The position numbers were made by a program, and so were the translations under genes. A stretch of 11,502 nt of DNA, taken from NCBI GenBank assembly GCA_003561665.1, contig PWVY01000154.1, forward strand, positions 1 to 11,502, written 5' to 3'. Shown here one piece after another: positions 1 to 6,030 of the stretch (positions within the stretch are counted from its first letter, which is position 1; every line of letters starts with the position of its first letter). The notes below the pieces were generated by a model. The model saw only the letters and a program-made list of their open reading frames with translations. It had not been told where the DNA came from and made no database searches. Source of the DNA: Thermoplasmata archaeon (GTDB lineage: Archaea > Thermoplasmatota > SW-10-69-26).

Positions 1-94
1 CTTCCCCCTCAAAGCCCAATTCTTCTACCACGAGAAACCCGAAGAAGACGTCAACGTCGTCGTCAAACGATGGGAAACCAAGAAAAGCCAATAA
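1..94 (+). CDS. C-terminal tail of an unidentified protein (5' end outside window)
   Basis: Reading from base 2 gives 30 residues and a TAA at 92-94. The tail is rich in Lys, Glu and Val (it ends VVVKRWETKKSQ) and its codons end mostly in C, as in most neighbouring genes, which argues that it is a true coding end and not a shadow. Nothing in these 30 residues identifies a family, so I assign no function. The reverse strand is also open here, but that reading has no recognisable motif. The stop is followed after about 40 nt by a 9-bp hairpin. Confidence 0.6.
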   Translation, partial: FPLKAQFFYHEKPEEDVNVVVKRWETKKSQ

Positions 95-135
95 CGCCCA
101 CACCCCCACAATCCCACCGACTGAGTAATCCACCG

Positions 136-161
136 AGGTCGTTGACATGAACCAACGACCT
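136..161. repeat. Perfect 9-bp inverted repeat (hairpin)
   Basis: Arms AGGTCGTTG (136-144) and CAACGACCT (153-161) are exact reverse complements around an 8-nt loop. The hairpin lies 41 nt after the stop of the partial gene. No T-run follows, so it is not a clear terminator. Its core TCGTTGACA resembles the core of both inverted repeats of the adjacent insertion sequence, so it may be a transposase-related site; that is inference. Confidence 0.5.
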
Positions 162-246
162 GGCACAAGCTCACTGATCAACGCCCGGACACCCTCTCGC
201 GCCTGGAGCAGAAACCAGGGTGGGGGGGCTAGGAAGGGTGAAGAAC

Positions 247-263
247 GGGCCCTCGTTGGCAGG
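247..263 (+). repeat. Left inverted repeat of the IS element (imperfect)
   Basis: GGGCCCTCGTTGGCAGG matches the reverse complement of 1232-1248 (GGGACCTCGTTGACAAG) at 14 of 17 positions. The match does not extend usefully outwards. It ends 14 nt before the transposase start codon. Confidence 0.55.
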
Positions 264-277
264 AAGTGTGAACCAAC

Positions 278-1252
278 ATGCCAAGAGGGCTCCGCCTTCG
301 AAAGAGAGTACAACGCGCACGAGAAAAAGTCATCCCCTGGAAGAAAGCCCGCAAAGACGCCATCAAACTATACCGCAAACTAGGAAACTTCGCCAAGGTA
401 GCCCGTCTAGGCGGAACAAGCAGGCAATGGGTCCACAAATGGTGGACCGAATTCGTGGAAGCCGGCAAGTCCTACAGCGCCCTCGAGGATTCTAGCAGCC
501 GCCCGCACACGATCCACCGCAAACGGGACGACTACGTCCACGAGATCCTGGACGCCAAAGCCAAGTTCCCCCACTTCGGGGCAATCAAGCTCAAACGCGT
601 CACGAACATCCCGCTCAGCCACACCACCATCCACAAAGTCCTCCAAGAACACGACCTCGTCAACCAGCGAGAAACCAAATGGCGCACGTTCGAACGCTTC
701 GAACGCCCTACGCCCAACTACCTCTGGCAGATGGACATCACGCAAATCCCTCTACCAGAGGACGAGATCGGGTTCGTGTGCACGATCCTGGACGACCACT
801 CCAGGTTCGTGATCGCAAGCAAAGTCTTCCGCGAGGAGCTCACCACCGCCTGCGTGATGAGCATGCTCCGCCCCGCTATCAAGCAGTTCGGGAAACCCAA
901 GCAGATCCTCACCGACCGCGGAGCCCAATTCGGAACCACAAGCGAGGATGCCAGCCTGTTCACCCTAGCCTTGTACTGGATGAACATCCACCACATCCAA
1001 GCCAGCCCCCGAAGACCCCGAACCATCGGGAAAATCGAACGCTGGCACCGTTCCCTCAAGGAAGAATGGTGCGATATGCACGAGCAACCGGCCGATCATC
1101 AAGCGTTGAGGGTTCTGCTAAGCCGGTGGGTAGAGCACTACAACAGCGAACGACCCCACTGCGCGCTTGATTACAGGACTCCAGCCGAAGCGTTCCTGGC
1201 AGGATTGATGACGGAGGAGAACGTGCACCGGCTTGTCAACGAGGTCCCTTGA
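278..1252 (+). CDS. IS481-family DDE transposase
   Basis: A 324-residue protein with an N-terminal helix-turn-helix region (about 25-60, with a WVHKWW recognition stretch) and an rve-type integrase core. The catalytic triad is visible: D153 in WQMDIT, D213 in ILTDRGAQF and E254 in TIGKIERWH, followed by the usual HYNSERPH motif near 287-294. Length and single-frame layout are those of IS481 transposases, which cut and join DNA at the element's ends. No frameshift or stop is present, so the enzyme is probably functional. The start ATG at 278 lies just inside the left repeat. The TGA stop (1250-1252) lies at or just outside the right repeat, so the stop codon may be supplied by target DNA. An IS3 OrfB is less likely because the helix-turn-helix is in the same frame. 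Confidence 0.9.
   Translation: MPRGLRLRKRVQRAREKVIPWKKARKDAIKLYRKLGNFAKVARLGGTSRQWVHKWWTEFVEAGKSYSALEDSSSRPHTIHRKRDDYVHEILDAKAKFPHFGAIKLKRVTNIPLSHTTIHKVLQEHDLVNQRETKWRTFERFERPTPNYLWQMDITQIPLPEDEIGFVCTILDDHSRFVIASKVFREELTTACVMSMLRPAIKQFGKPKQILTDRGAQFGTTSEDASLFTLALYWMNIHHIQASPRRPRTIGKIERWHRSLKEEWCDMHEQPADHQALRVLLSRWVEHYNSERPHCALDYRTPAEAFLAGLMTEENVHRLVNEVP
1232..1248 (-). repeat. Right inverted repeat of the IS element (imperfect)
   Basis: Read on the minus strand this is GGGACCTCGTTGACAAG, pairing with the left repeat at 14 of 17 positions. It lies inside the last codons of the transposase and directly abuts the KaiC-like remnant. Confidence 0.55.
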
Positions 1253-1614
1253 TCATACACGCCCTCCACTTCGGAAGGCCCAAACACATCATACCCCGCC
1301 CCATCCACCAGCGCCTCCGAGGACGGTGAAAGATCCAAGAACGCGATGTCCTCCAACGAGAACCCCAAGGACTCCGCGTTCTGACAAAGCTCGCGCGTGC
1401 TCTCTTCGAAATGCACCATCAACCCCGATTCCCCATCACGAGCACCCGCCTCGAGGAAATGGAACCCTAGAATCGTTTTCCCCGCCCCAGGGTTCCCTCG
1501 AGCAAGGTAACTACGCCCCCGAATCAATCCCCCATGCAAAACCTCATCCAACCCCTCGATCCCCGTGGAACAACGCTCCAACCTAGCAACAGGACTCGCC
1601 TCTACACCGCTCAT
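1249..1614 (-). pseudogene. KaiC-like RecA-superfamily ATPase, truncated by the IS
   Basis: From ATG 1612-1614 the frame reads a KaiC-family N-terminal half: STGIEGLDEVLHGGL (about 16-30), Walker A GNPGAGKT (40-47), the HFEE pair after the next strand (68-71), and the LSPSSE/FGPSEVEG stretch that in archaeal relatives precedes the Walker B strand. Family similarity ends at the right repeat of the IS; the frame then runs on through IS sequence to 1171. The Walker B aspartate and the rest of the RecA fold are missing, so ATPase function is almost certainly lost. KaiC-like proteins in archaea are thought to act in signalling. An in-frame minus-strand stretch left of the IS (about 140-210) contains VRALISEL, which could be the displaced remainder, but roughly 30 residues would still be missing. 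Codons end mostly in G or T, unlike most neighbours. I prefer ATG 1614 to a start at 1653, which would only add 13 uncharacteristic residues. Confidence 0.82.
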
Positions 1615-1630
1615 CGCATGTCCCACCAGA

Positions 1631-1637
1631 ACATAAA
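1631..1637 (-). promoter_or_regulatory. TATA-like element of the KaiC-like gene
   Basis: TTTATGT on the minus strand begins 23 nt before ATG 1614. This would give a transcript with little or no leader, as is common in archaea. It is slightly closer to the start than in the other genes of the window. Confidence 0.4.
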
Positions 1638-1764
1638 GACAAGAACGGCTCACACGGGGATGAACCTATGGGGGAAACCTTTCAAAGCCTCCTTGATTGT
1701 GGAAGGAAACAGGCAGCCGAACGACGCGCCCATCGAACCCTTTCCTACCCACGATCACGGGACA

Positions 1765-1771
1765 CCTTTTT
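1765..1771 (+). promoter_or_regulatory. T-rich TATA-like element of the subtilisin gene
   Basis: CCTTTTT begins 31 nt before the ATG at 1796. The same CCTTTTT string lies 33 nt before the gene at 7516. The 181-base gap 1615-1795 holds this and the divergent KaiC-like promoter; I see nothing else supportable there. Confidence 0.4.
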
Positions 1772-1795
1772 CTTCTCCCCACCCACTGACCCTTC

Positions 1796-3295
1796 ATGCG
1801 AGGATGGCTGTTAGCCGCTCTCATCCTGACCCTTACCCTGTCCGGGTGCATCGGCATCCAGGAGATCAACCCCTTCCAAGCCGAACCCCAACCCATCGAC
1901 GACGAGACGCCCGAGATTCCCACGGATGGCCCCAACGTCGTCATCGCCGTCATCGACACAGGCATCAACGTGTACCACCAGGAGTTCCACGCCCCCGACC
2001 GATGGGACACCCACCAAGCCGAACCCCAAACCCTCACCGAGACCCCAATCCTCCAAGACACCCTCCAAGACATCGAACCCATCCCCCTTACCCTCGACAA
2101 CGACGACTGGGACGCCACGATCGAGGAAGACTGGGACGCCACGATCGAGGAAGACTGGGATACGCTCATGAGCCTCAAGAAAGAAACCCTCTACACCTTC
2201 CCCGGCACCAAGGTCCTTGGAGCCATCAGCTTCATCGACCAACCCGACGACTGGCCCCTGATCCTTGACCGGCCCGGCCACTACACACACGGCACCATGA
2301 CCGCCAGCCGAGCCGTCGGCGAAACCGTCAGCATCCCCGCCGACAACCCCAACATCTGGCTCGTCAAAGTCCAAGGCTTCACCACGAAAGCCCTCGACTG
2401 GACCGCCGAACAAGACTGGATCGACATCGTCAGCATCAGCGCCGGCCTCTCCCCCCTCACCACCCTCCCAGGAGCCCCCAACGCGCTCGACCAAGGAGCC
2501 ATCGAAGCCTACCAGAACCTAGCAAACGAGAAACCCTTCTTCGCCAGCAGCGGTAACGGCGTAGGAAACACCGCCACCGCAGGCTACCCCGTCTGGCTTC
2601 GAGGCGCCAGCGGAGCACCTGATGCCATCAGCGTCGGAGCCACCGACAACGACCACATGACGCAATGGCACAACCAAGACCCCTACATCGCCGCGGACGG
2701 CTGCAGAAACCCCGCCGCCCCCGCCGACACCACGCACGAGATCGCCAACAACGGCGGAGGCACCAGCAGTGCTACCCCCTTCAGCGCCGGCGGCGCCGCC
2801 CTCATGCTCCTCGAAGCCCGCACCCTCCTCGACGACGACACCGTTGGCCCCACCCTCGACATGACACGAACCATGCCCGAGGACGCATGGGACAGCCAAA
2901 ACCCCCGCGATGCACAAGTCATCCTCGCGCAAGGCGAAGCCCCCCCCTCGGAAGGCCCCCTCAAAGACGGCGTGTTCACCATGCGCGATTTCAAGAACAC
3001 CCTGTACCGCACCGCCCTCCAAACCCCCATCGAGACGGAAAGCGACGGCGATCACTGCCCCAACAGCGCCCTACCCCCCGAAGCCATCCCCAAAGATTCG
3101 CGCTTCCCCTTCATCGGCTACGGTGAAGTCAACGCTCAAAGCATCCAGGCCGCGATCGACGTGCTCCACGGCGATTCCCCGCTTCCGGACCGACCCATGG
3201 ACGACTGGCACTACGAGCGCGCCCACGCATCCAAACAAACCTTCGTCAACAACAACCCTACCCTCCCCAGCGCGCCGCCGGTGCCATCCTCCTAG
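1796..3295 (+). CDS. Subtilisin-like (S8 family) serine protease, lipoprotein
   Basis: A 499-residue lipid-anchored protease on the outer face of the membrane. The N-terminus has a hydrophobic signal stretch and a lipobox (LTLSGC, lipidated Cys18). The S8 catalytic residues are all visible: D54 in AVIDTGIN, H165 in HYTHGTMTAS, oxyanion N254 in SSGNGVGN and S324 in GGGTSSATP, so it is probably active. No I9-type propeptide is evident. The D-to-H spacing of about 110 residues is longer than in classical subtilisin and holds an acidic insert with tandem DWDATIEE repeats (about 104-122). The C-terminus after about 430 has no recognised domain. Natural substrates cannot be told; turnover of surface or environmental proteins is the family's usual role. 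It starts at ATG 1796, behind a T-rich promoter, and is followed after 15 nt by alaX, so the two may be co-transcribed. Confidence 0.93.
   Translation: MRGWLLAALILTLTLSGCIGIQEINPFQAEPQPIDDETPEIPTDGPNVVIAVIDTGINVYHQEFHAPDRWDTHQAEPQTLTETPILQDTLQDIEPIPLTLDNDDWDATIEEDWDATIEEDWDTLMSLKKETLYTFPGTKVLGAISFIDQPDDWPLILDRPGHYTHGTMTASRAVGETVSIPADNPNIWLVKVQGFTTKALDWTAEQDWIDIVSISAGLSPLTTLPGAPNALDQGAIEAYQNLANEKPFFASSGNGVGNTATAGYPVWLRGASGAPDAISVGATDNDHMTQWHNQDPYIAADGCRNPAAPADTTHEIANNGGGTSSATPFSAGGAALMLLEARTLLDDDTVGPTLDMTRTMPEDAWDSQNPRDAQVILAQGEAPPSEGPLKDGVFTMRDFKNTLYRTALQTPIETESDGDHCPNSALPPEAIPKDSRFPFIGYGEVNAQSIQAAIDVLHGDSPLPDRPMDDWHYERAHASKQTFVNNNPTLPSAPPVPSS
2105..2160 (+). repeat. 24-bp tandem repeat inside the protease gene
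   Basis: Two identical 24-bp units (2105-2128 and 2129-2152), plus the first 8 bases of a third (2153-2160), encode DWDATIEE twice and then DWD. The units are identical at DNA level, including third positions, which points to recent duplication, for instance by slippage. Confidence 0.9.
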
Positions 3296-3310
3296 CGAGG
3301 CGTCAACTCG

Positions 3311-4060
3311 ATGGTCGATGATGATCGATCCAAGCGCTTGTGGCTTATCGAGCCCAAGCGGAAAACATCGCTCTCTGAAGTTATCGAGATCCAAGGGGAC
3401 GCGTTCCGCATGGATCGAACCCTTTTCCGTCCCAAGAGCCGCGCGTATCGTCACCCTCAACGTTCGGACACTGGAACGGTGTGGGTGAAGGGCGGCGACA
3501 AGCATCGCCTCGTGACCGTGTACGAGCAAGGAGGGCAGATTTGGCACCGGATCAACGGGCCCGTTCCCCCTGTGGGATCAGAACTCCAGTGCCACCTTGA
3601 TCAAGAGCATCGCGTGCTGGATTCCCGAGCACATACGGGTATGCATCTGTTGCTGGCCGCGATGCACCAGTTGGAGGCTCCCCCCCTGGTGGCCGATCCT
3701 GAAGTCAAAGGGGGAGGCAGGTTCCGGGTGGAGGTGCGCTCGTGGCGCGTGGACGAGGAGGCGTTAGCTGCGTGGGTGCAGCGTGCTCGGTCGTTCATCG
3801 ACGCGGACGCGCGAGTGGAGGCCTCCTTCGTTGCGCGGGATGCTGCGCATCATGGGTTGGACGAGCAGAGGTTCGAGGAGGGGGAAGGGTTCCCGGGGCC
3901 TGGGGGGAGCGTGCGTGCGGTAACGGTTGAGGGTGTGTGTTCGTACCCCTGTGATGGGACGCATGTGGACCGGACGGGGGAGGTGGAGGATCTTTTGATC
4001 CGTGAGACGCACGTGAGCGATGGGGGGGCATGGGTCATCATCGGGGAGGTTCCGGCCTAG
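3311..4060 (+). CDS. alaX: AlaX-type alanyl-tRNA editing protein
   Basis: A 249-residue free-standing relative of the AlaRS editing domain; such proteins hydrolyse Ser (or Gly) wrongly attached to tRNA-Ala in the cytoplasm. The four zinc/active-site positions are present: HTGMH (H108, H112) and CDGTH (C214, H218), in the usual order and spacing. The N-terminal barrel is present too (RMDRTLF, then SDTGTV near 53-57), so the length is that of the AlaX-M class. The GGQ-type loop expected between those two motifs is replaced by basic residues (RPKSRAYRHPQR). ATG 3311 keeps the full N-terminal domain; starting at Met34 would cut it. It follows the protease gene by 15 nt with no room for a separate promoter. 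Codons are richer in G-ending forms than in neighbours, a possible sign of transfer. Confidence 0.88.
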   Translation: MVDDDRSKRLWLIEPKRKTSLSEVIEIQGDAFRMDRTLFRPKSRAYRHPQRSDTGTVWVKGGDKHRLVTVYEQGGQIWHRINGPVPPVGSELQCHLDQEHRVLDSRAHTGMHLLLAAMHQLEAPPLVADPEVKGGGRFRVEVRSWRVDEEALAAWVQRARSFIDADARVEASFVARDAAHHGLDEQRFEEGEGFPGPGGSVRAVTVEGVCSYPCDGTHVDRTGEVEDLLIRETHVSDGGAWVIIGEVPA

Positions 4061-4079
4061 CATAAGCTATCACCATGGT

Positions 4080-4086
4080 CCTTTTT
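4080..4086 (+). terminator. T-tract after alaX
   Basis: CCTTTTT (TTTTT at 4082-4086) lies about 20 nt after the alaX stop. Archaeal RNA polymerase commonly stops at short T-tracts without needing a hairpin. The strong stem-loop comes after this tract, so it is not a bacterial-style terminator for alaX. Confidence 0.35.
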
Positions 4087-4095
4087 GAGATGGGG

Positions 4096-4149
4096 TGCCG
4101 GGAGAGCCCTAGGCGGCGAGTGGTGGAACCTTAGCGGCTCGTCCCGGCA
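4096..4149. other. Long bulged stem-loop, possible structured RNA
   Basis: Outer arms TGCCGGGA (4096-4103) and TCCCGGCA (4142-4149) pair perfectly. Moving inward GAGCC pairs with GGCTC, CTA with TAG, and GG with CC, separated by single-base bulges, all on the 3' side (G4141, C4135, T4131 or T4132). That makes about 18 base pairs around a 15-nt loop (4114-4128). It lies in the 175-base gap between convergent genes, where no protein is evident. The acceptor-like outer stem suggested a tRNA, but the length (54 nt) and the lack of D, anticodon and T arms rule this out. A TTTAAG string at 4173-4178 follows. Its role is unknown: processing signal, small RNA or part of a mobile remnant. Confidence 0.5.
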
Positions 4150-4235
4150 GTGGGCATCACGTAGCTGGAGTGTTTAAGGCGTCTGTTGACGATGTTGAAG
4201 CGTTTCATGACGTATCGAGGGGTGTCCTCGTTGGG

Positions 4236-4712
4236 TCATGTCCGTTCCCCGATCGTCGTCTCAAGGACCCATTCGACTTCTCCCGCGTTCGTATCGAGGA
4301 AGAAGAATATCTCCCATGTGCCGGGGGCGGGGTCGTCGATGGTGATGCTGGCTTGCCCGTCTTCGGTTTCACCGCTGTAGTCGCATGTGACCGTGGGTTC
4401 GGTTTCACAGTTGGGGCCATATTGGAAGGTGAGGTCGTCACCGAGCGTGCCTTCGCTGGCTAGGTCGAGTTGGAGGGTGAACGCGTTGGCGGAGACGCTC
4501 CAACTGGCGGTGTTGTCGCCGCCTGCGATGCTGGGGCCGGGGGTGCCGACGCCTTCGACGGTCCCGCTGTGAGTGGTTGTGCGCCAGTTGGTGGTTGGTT
4601 CGCTGTTGTCTCCGTTGGGGAGCGTGGGGTCCGTGTCGTCGTCTCCGTTGGCCAGGCACCCGGTGAGGGGTGCGGCGACGAGGAGGAGGGCCAGGAGCAT
4701 CGCGCTGCGCAT
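4236..4712 (-). CDS. Small secreted lipoprotein of unknown function
   Basis: A 158-residue protein starting at ATG 4710-4712 with a signal stretch and lipobox (APLTGC, lipidated Cys19). An acidic Asp/Thr-rich linker follows (about 22-45), then a compact domain rich in beta-type sequence with two close cysteines (NCETEPTVTC), ending TWEIFFFLDTNAGEVEWVLE, which resembles the last strands of PPC-like or similar secreted beta-sandwich domains. That domain guess is weak. The frame stays open upstream to 4841, but the extra 43 residues have no secretion signal and contain the promoter, so the shorter start is preferred. It is divergent from taw1 and convergent with alaX. Codons end mainly in C. Confidence 0.8.
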   Translation of the reverse strand: MRSAMLLALLLVAAPLTGCLANGDDDTDPTLPNGDNSEPTTNWRTTTHSGTVEGVGTPGPSIAGGDNTASWSVSANAFTLQLDLASEGTLGDDLTFQYGPNCETEPTVTCDYSGETEDGQASITIDDPAPGTWEIFFFLDTNAGEVEWVLETTIGERT

Positions 4713-4734
4713 AGGTGAGAGACGTGAGGATATC

Positions 4735-4741
4735 GTGTAAA
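4735..4741 (-). promoter_or_regulatory. TATA-like element of the small lipoprotein gene
   Basis: TTTACAC on the minus strand begins 29 nt before ATG 4712, again consistent with a leaderless message. It supports this start over the longer frame. Confidence 0.45.
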
Positions 4742-4905
4742 GGGTTGTCGCTGGGGCCTTGCCCCTCTCGTCATCGATCCGTGTTCCTTTGGTGGGCTCG
4801 TTTCTCGTGAACGATCCCGGTGAGGCGGAGGACCATGCCAAGGGCGATGGTGGCAGCTTCCCCCTTTGCGAAAGCGTGAAATGGGAATCGCCCCGTGGGC
4901 GGGGT

Positions 4906-5946
4906 ATGCGTGAGGAGCTCCAGCGCCTCCTGAAGAAGCAAGGTTACGGGTTCGCCGGTGACCACGGCGGGGTCAAGCTTTGCCACTGGACCAAGGAGGA
5001 TCTCAAAGAGGAAGGCCGCCATTGCTACAAAGGCACCTTCTACGGCGTGGAAAGCCACCGATGCATGCAGATGACGCCCGTGGTGGACTACTGCAACTTC
5101 CGCTGCCTTTACTGCTGGCGCTCCCAAGACTTCGACACGAGCCCCAACGGGCGCTCCTGGGATGACCCCACGCAACTTTTCCAAGACAGCGTCACCGAGC
5201 AACAGCGCCTGATCAGCGGGTACAAAGGTCGTGACATCACGGACCTGGAGAAGTGGGTGCGCGCCAACCGACCCTCACACGTGGCCATCAGCCTCAACGG
5301 CGAACCCACAGTGTACCCCTACCTGGCCGAGTTCATCCAAATGTGCCACGATCACGACATGACGACGATGGTCGTCACGAACGGAAGCTTCCCTGAGCAA
5401 ATCAAGAAGCTCGACGAGGAAAACGCGCTGCCCACGCAGCTTTACGTCAGCGTGGATGCCCCCAACAAGAAAGTCTTCGACGAACTCTGCGTCCCCCTCA
5501 CCGGGGGAGCCTGGAGCAAACTCAACAAGACGCTTGAGATCCTCTCCGCGTTGGATTGCCGCACCGTGGCTCGCCACACCCTCGTGAAAGGATGGAACAT
5601 GGGCCACTACGACGAGTACGCCACCCTCATCGAGAAAGCCAACCCCACCTTCATCGAGTGCAAAGGGTACGTCTACGTCGGGTACAGCCGGCAACGCATG
5701 AAGGAAGAGAACATGCCCACGCACGCCGAGATCCGCCAGCACAGCAAGGAGCTCGCCGAGCGCACCGGGTACACCTTCGAGGACGAACGAGAAGACAGCC
5801 GCGTCACGCTGCTTGCACGACCCGGCGCCACGCGCGAACTCCCCAAAGCAAGCGACGATGAGTTGTCCCCCATCGAGTTCTCCAACGACGTGAACGTGGG
5901 CGTCAACGGGGGCGGGCAAGCCGCCAACGGTTGCGGATGCATATAA
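4906..5946 (+). CDS. taw1: tRNA 4-demethylwyosine synthase (Taw1/TYW1), radical SAM
   Basis: A 346-residue radical-SAM enzyme that condenses N1-methylguanosine-37 of tRNA-Phe with pyruvate, making the tricyclic 4-demethylwyosine core. The radical-SAM cluster motif CNFRCLYC gives C63, C67 and C70. The three extra cysteines that hold the second Fe-S cluster in archaeal Taw1 are C26, C40 and C53. Other family landmarks include CHWTKEDL, HCYKGTFYG, SLNGEPTVYP and YVYVGYSRQRM. As in archaea generally, no flavodoxin domain is attached. ATG 4906 gives the conserved N-terminus and puts the first cysteine at 26; the frame is open back to 4759 but that part looks non-coding. The C-terminus ends in an unusual Gly-rich, Cys-containing tail (ANGCGCI). 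No clear TATA box is visible before this start. It is not in an obvious operon with other wyosine genes. Confidence 0.95.
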   Translation: MREELQRLLKKQGYGFAGDHGGVKLCHWTKEDLKEEGRHCYKGTFYGVESHRCMQMTPVVDYCNFRCLYCWRSQDFDTSPNGRSWDDPTQLFQDSVTEQQRLISGYKGRDITDLEKWVRANRPSHVAISLNGEPTVYPYLAEFIQMCHDHDMTTMVVTNGSFPEQIKKLDEENALPTQLYVSVDAPNKKVFDELCVPLTGGAWSKLNKTLEILSALDCRTVARHTLVKGWNMGHYDEYATLIEKANPTFIECKGYVYVGYSRQRMKEENMPTHAEIRQHSKELAERTGYTFEDEREDSRVTLLARPGATRELPKASDDELSPIEFSNDVNVGVNGGGQAANGCGCI

Positions 5947-5967
5947 CACCCCCAAAACCCCCCTACC

Positions 5968-5991
5968 CAAGCCGTGGGCCGCTGCGGCTTG
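5968..5991. repeat. 7-bp inverted repeat after taw1
   Basis: CAAGCCG (5968-5974) and CGGCTTG (5985-5991) pair across a 10-nt loop, 21 nt after the taw1 stop. No T-run follows directly; the next T-rich bases are the TATA of the following gene. It may mark the 3' end of taw1, but this is weak. Confidence 0.35.
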
Positions 5992-6000
5992 CCTACATGG

Positions 6001-6007
6001 TTTAAGA
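6001..6007 (+). promoter_or_regulatory. TATA-like element of the secreted PGF-CTERM-like protein gene
   Basis: TTTAAGA begins 30 nt before ATG 6031. This spacing fits transcription starting at or next to the ATG and decides the start in favour of 6031 over an open-frame ATG at 5974, which lies upstream of the promoter. Confidence 0.5.
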
Positions 6008-6008
6008 A

Positions 6009-6030
6009 GGGGAACCGGCGAGGGTTCCCC
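6009..6030. promoter_or_regulatory. Perfect palindrome between TATA box and start codon, possible operator
   Basis: Arms GGGGAACC (6009-6016) and GGTTCCCC (6023-6030) are exact reverse complements around a 6-nt centre. The repeat fills the space from the TATA box to the ATG. In archaea a dimeric repressor bound here would block polymerase recruitment or start-site access. If the message has a leader, it would instead form a hairpin right at the start codon. Which applies cannot be told from sequence. Confidence 0.5.

Larger units (their letters stand above)
247..1248 (+). mobile_element. IS481-like insertion sequence
   Basis: About 1.0 kb carrying a single DDE transposase gene, bounded by imperfect inverted repeats (247-263 and 1232-1248). 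Size and one-gene layout fit IS481-type elements. It sits at the broken end of a KaiC-like gene: homology to that family stops where the right repeat begins. I could not find a convincing target-site duplication, and the left boundary is uncertain because a related repeat lies further out at 136-161. Naming of the exact IS needs a comparison with an IS database. Confidence 0.7.

Noticed and set aside
218..238. G-run cluster that could form a G-quadruplex next to the IS
   Set aside because: One of the four runs has only two Gs and spacing is irregular; no functional link can be shown.
140..246. Displaced C-terminal part of the KaiC-like gene on the minus strand (contains VRALISEL)
   Set aside because: One short stretch is suggestive, but the Walker B strand and about 30 residues before it are not found and the frame lacks other family motifs; kept only as a possibility in the pseudogene entry.
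175..1255. TGATCA at 175-180 and 1250-1255 as target-site duplication of the IS
   Set aside because: The left copy lies about 70 bases outside the left inverted repeat, so it does not flank the element directly; six bases matching by chance is likely.
1233..1586. Plus-strand open frame across the KaiC-like remnant
   Set aside because: It is the antisense shadow of the KaiC-like frame; the product is low-complexity His/Pro/Arg-rich with no motif.
4096..4149. Possible tRNA, because of an acceptor-like GCCGGGA/TCCCGGC pair
   Set aside because: Only 54 nt long, the inner helices continue the same hairpin, and no anticodon or T arm with GGTTC-type sequence is present.
4759..4905. N-terminal extension of Taw1 from ATG 4759
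   Set aside because: The 49 extra residues are not family-like, and ATG 4906 puts the cluster cysteine at position 26 as in known archaeal Taw1.
5949..5968. C-run cluster after the taw1 stop (minus-strand G-quadruplex)
   Set aside because: Only three separate C-runs are present.
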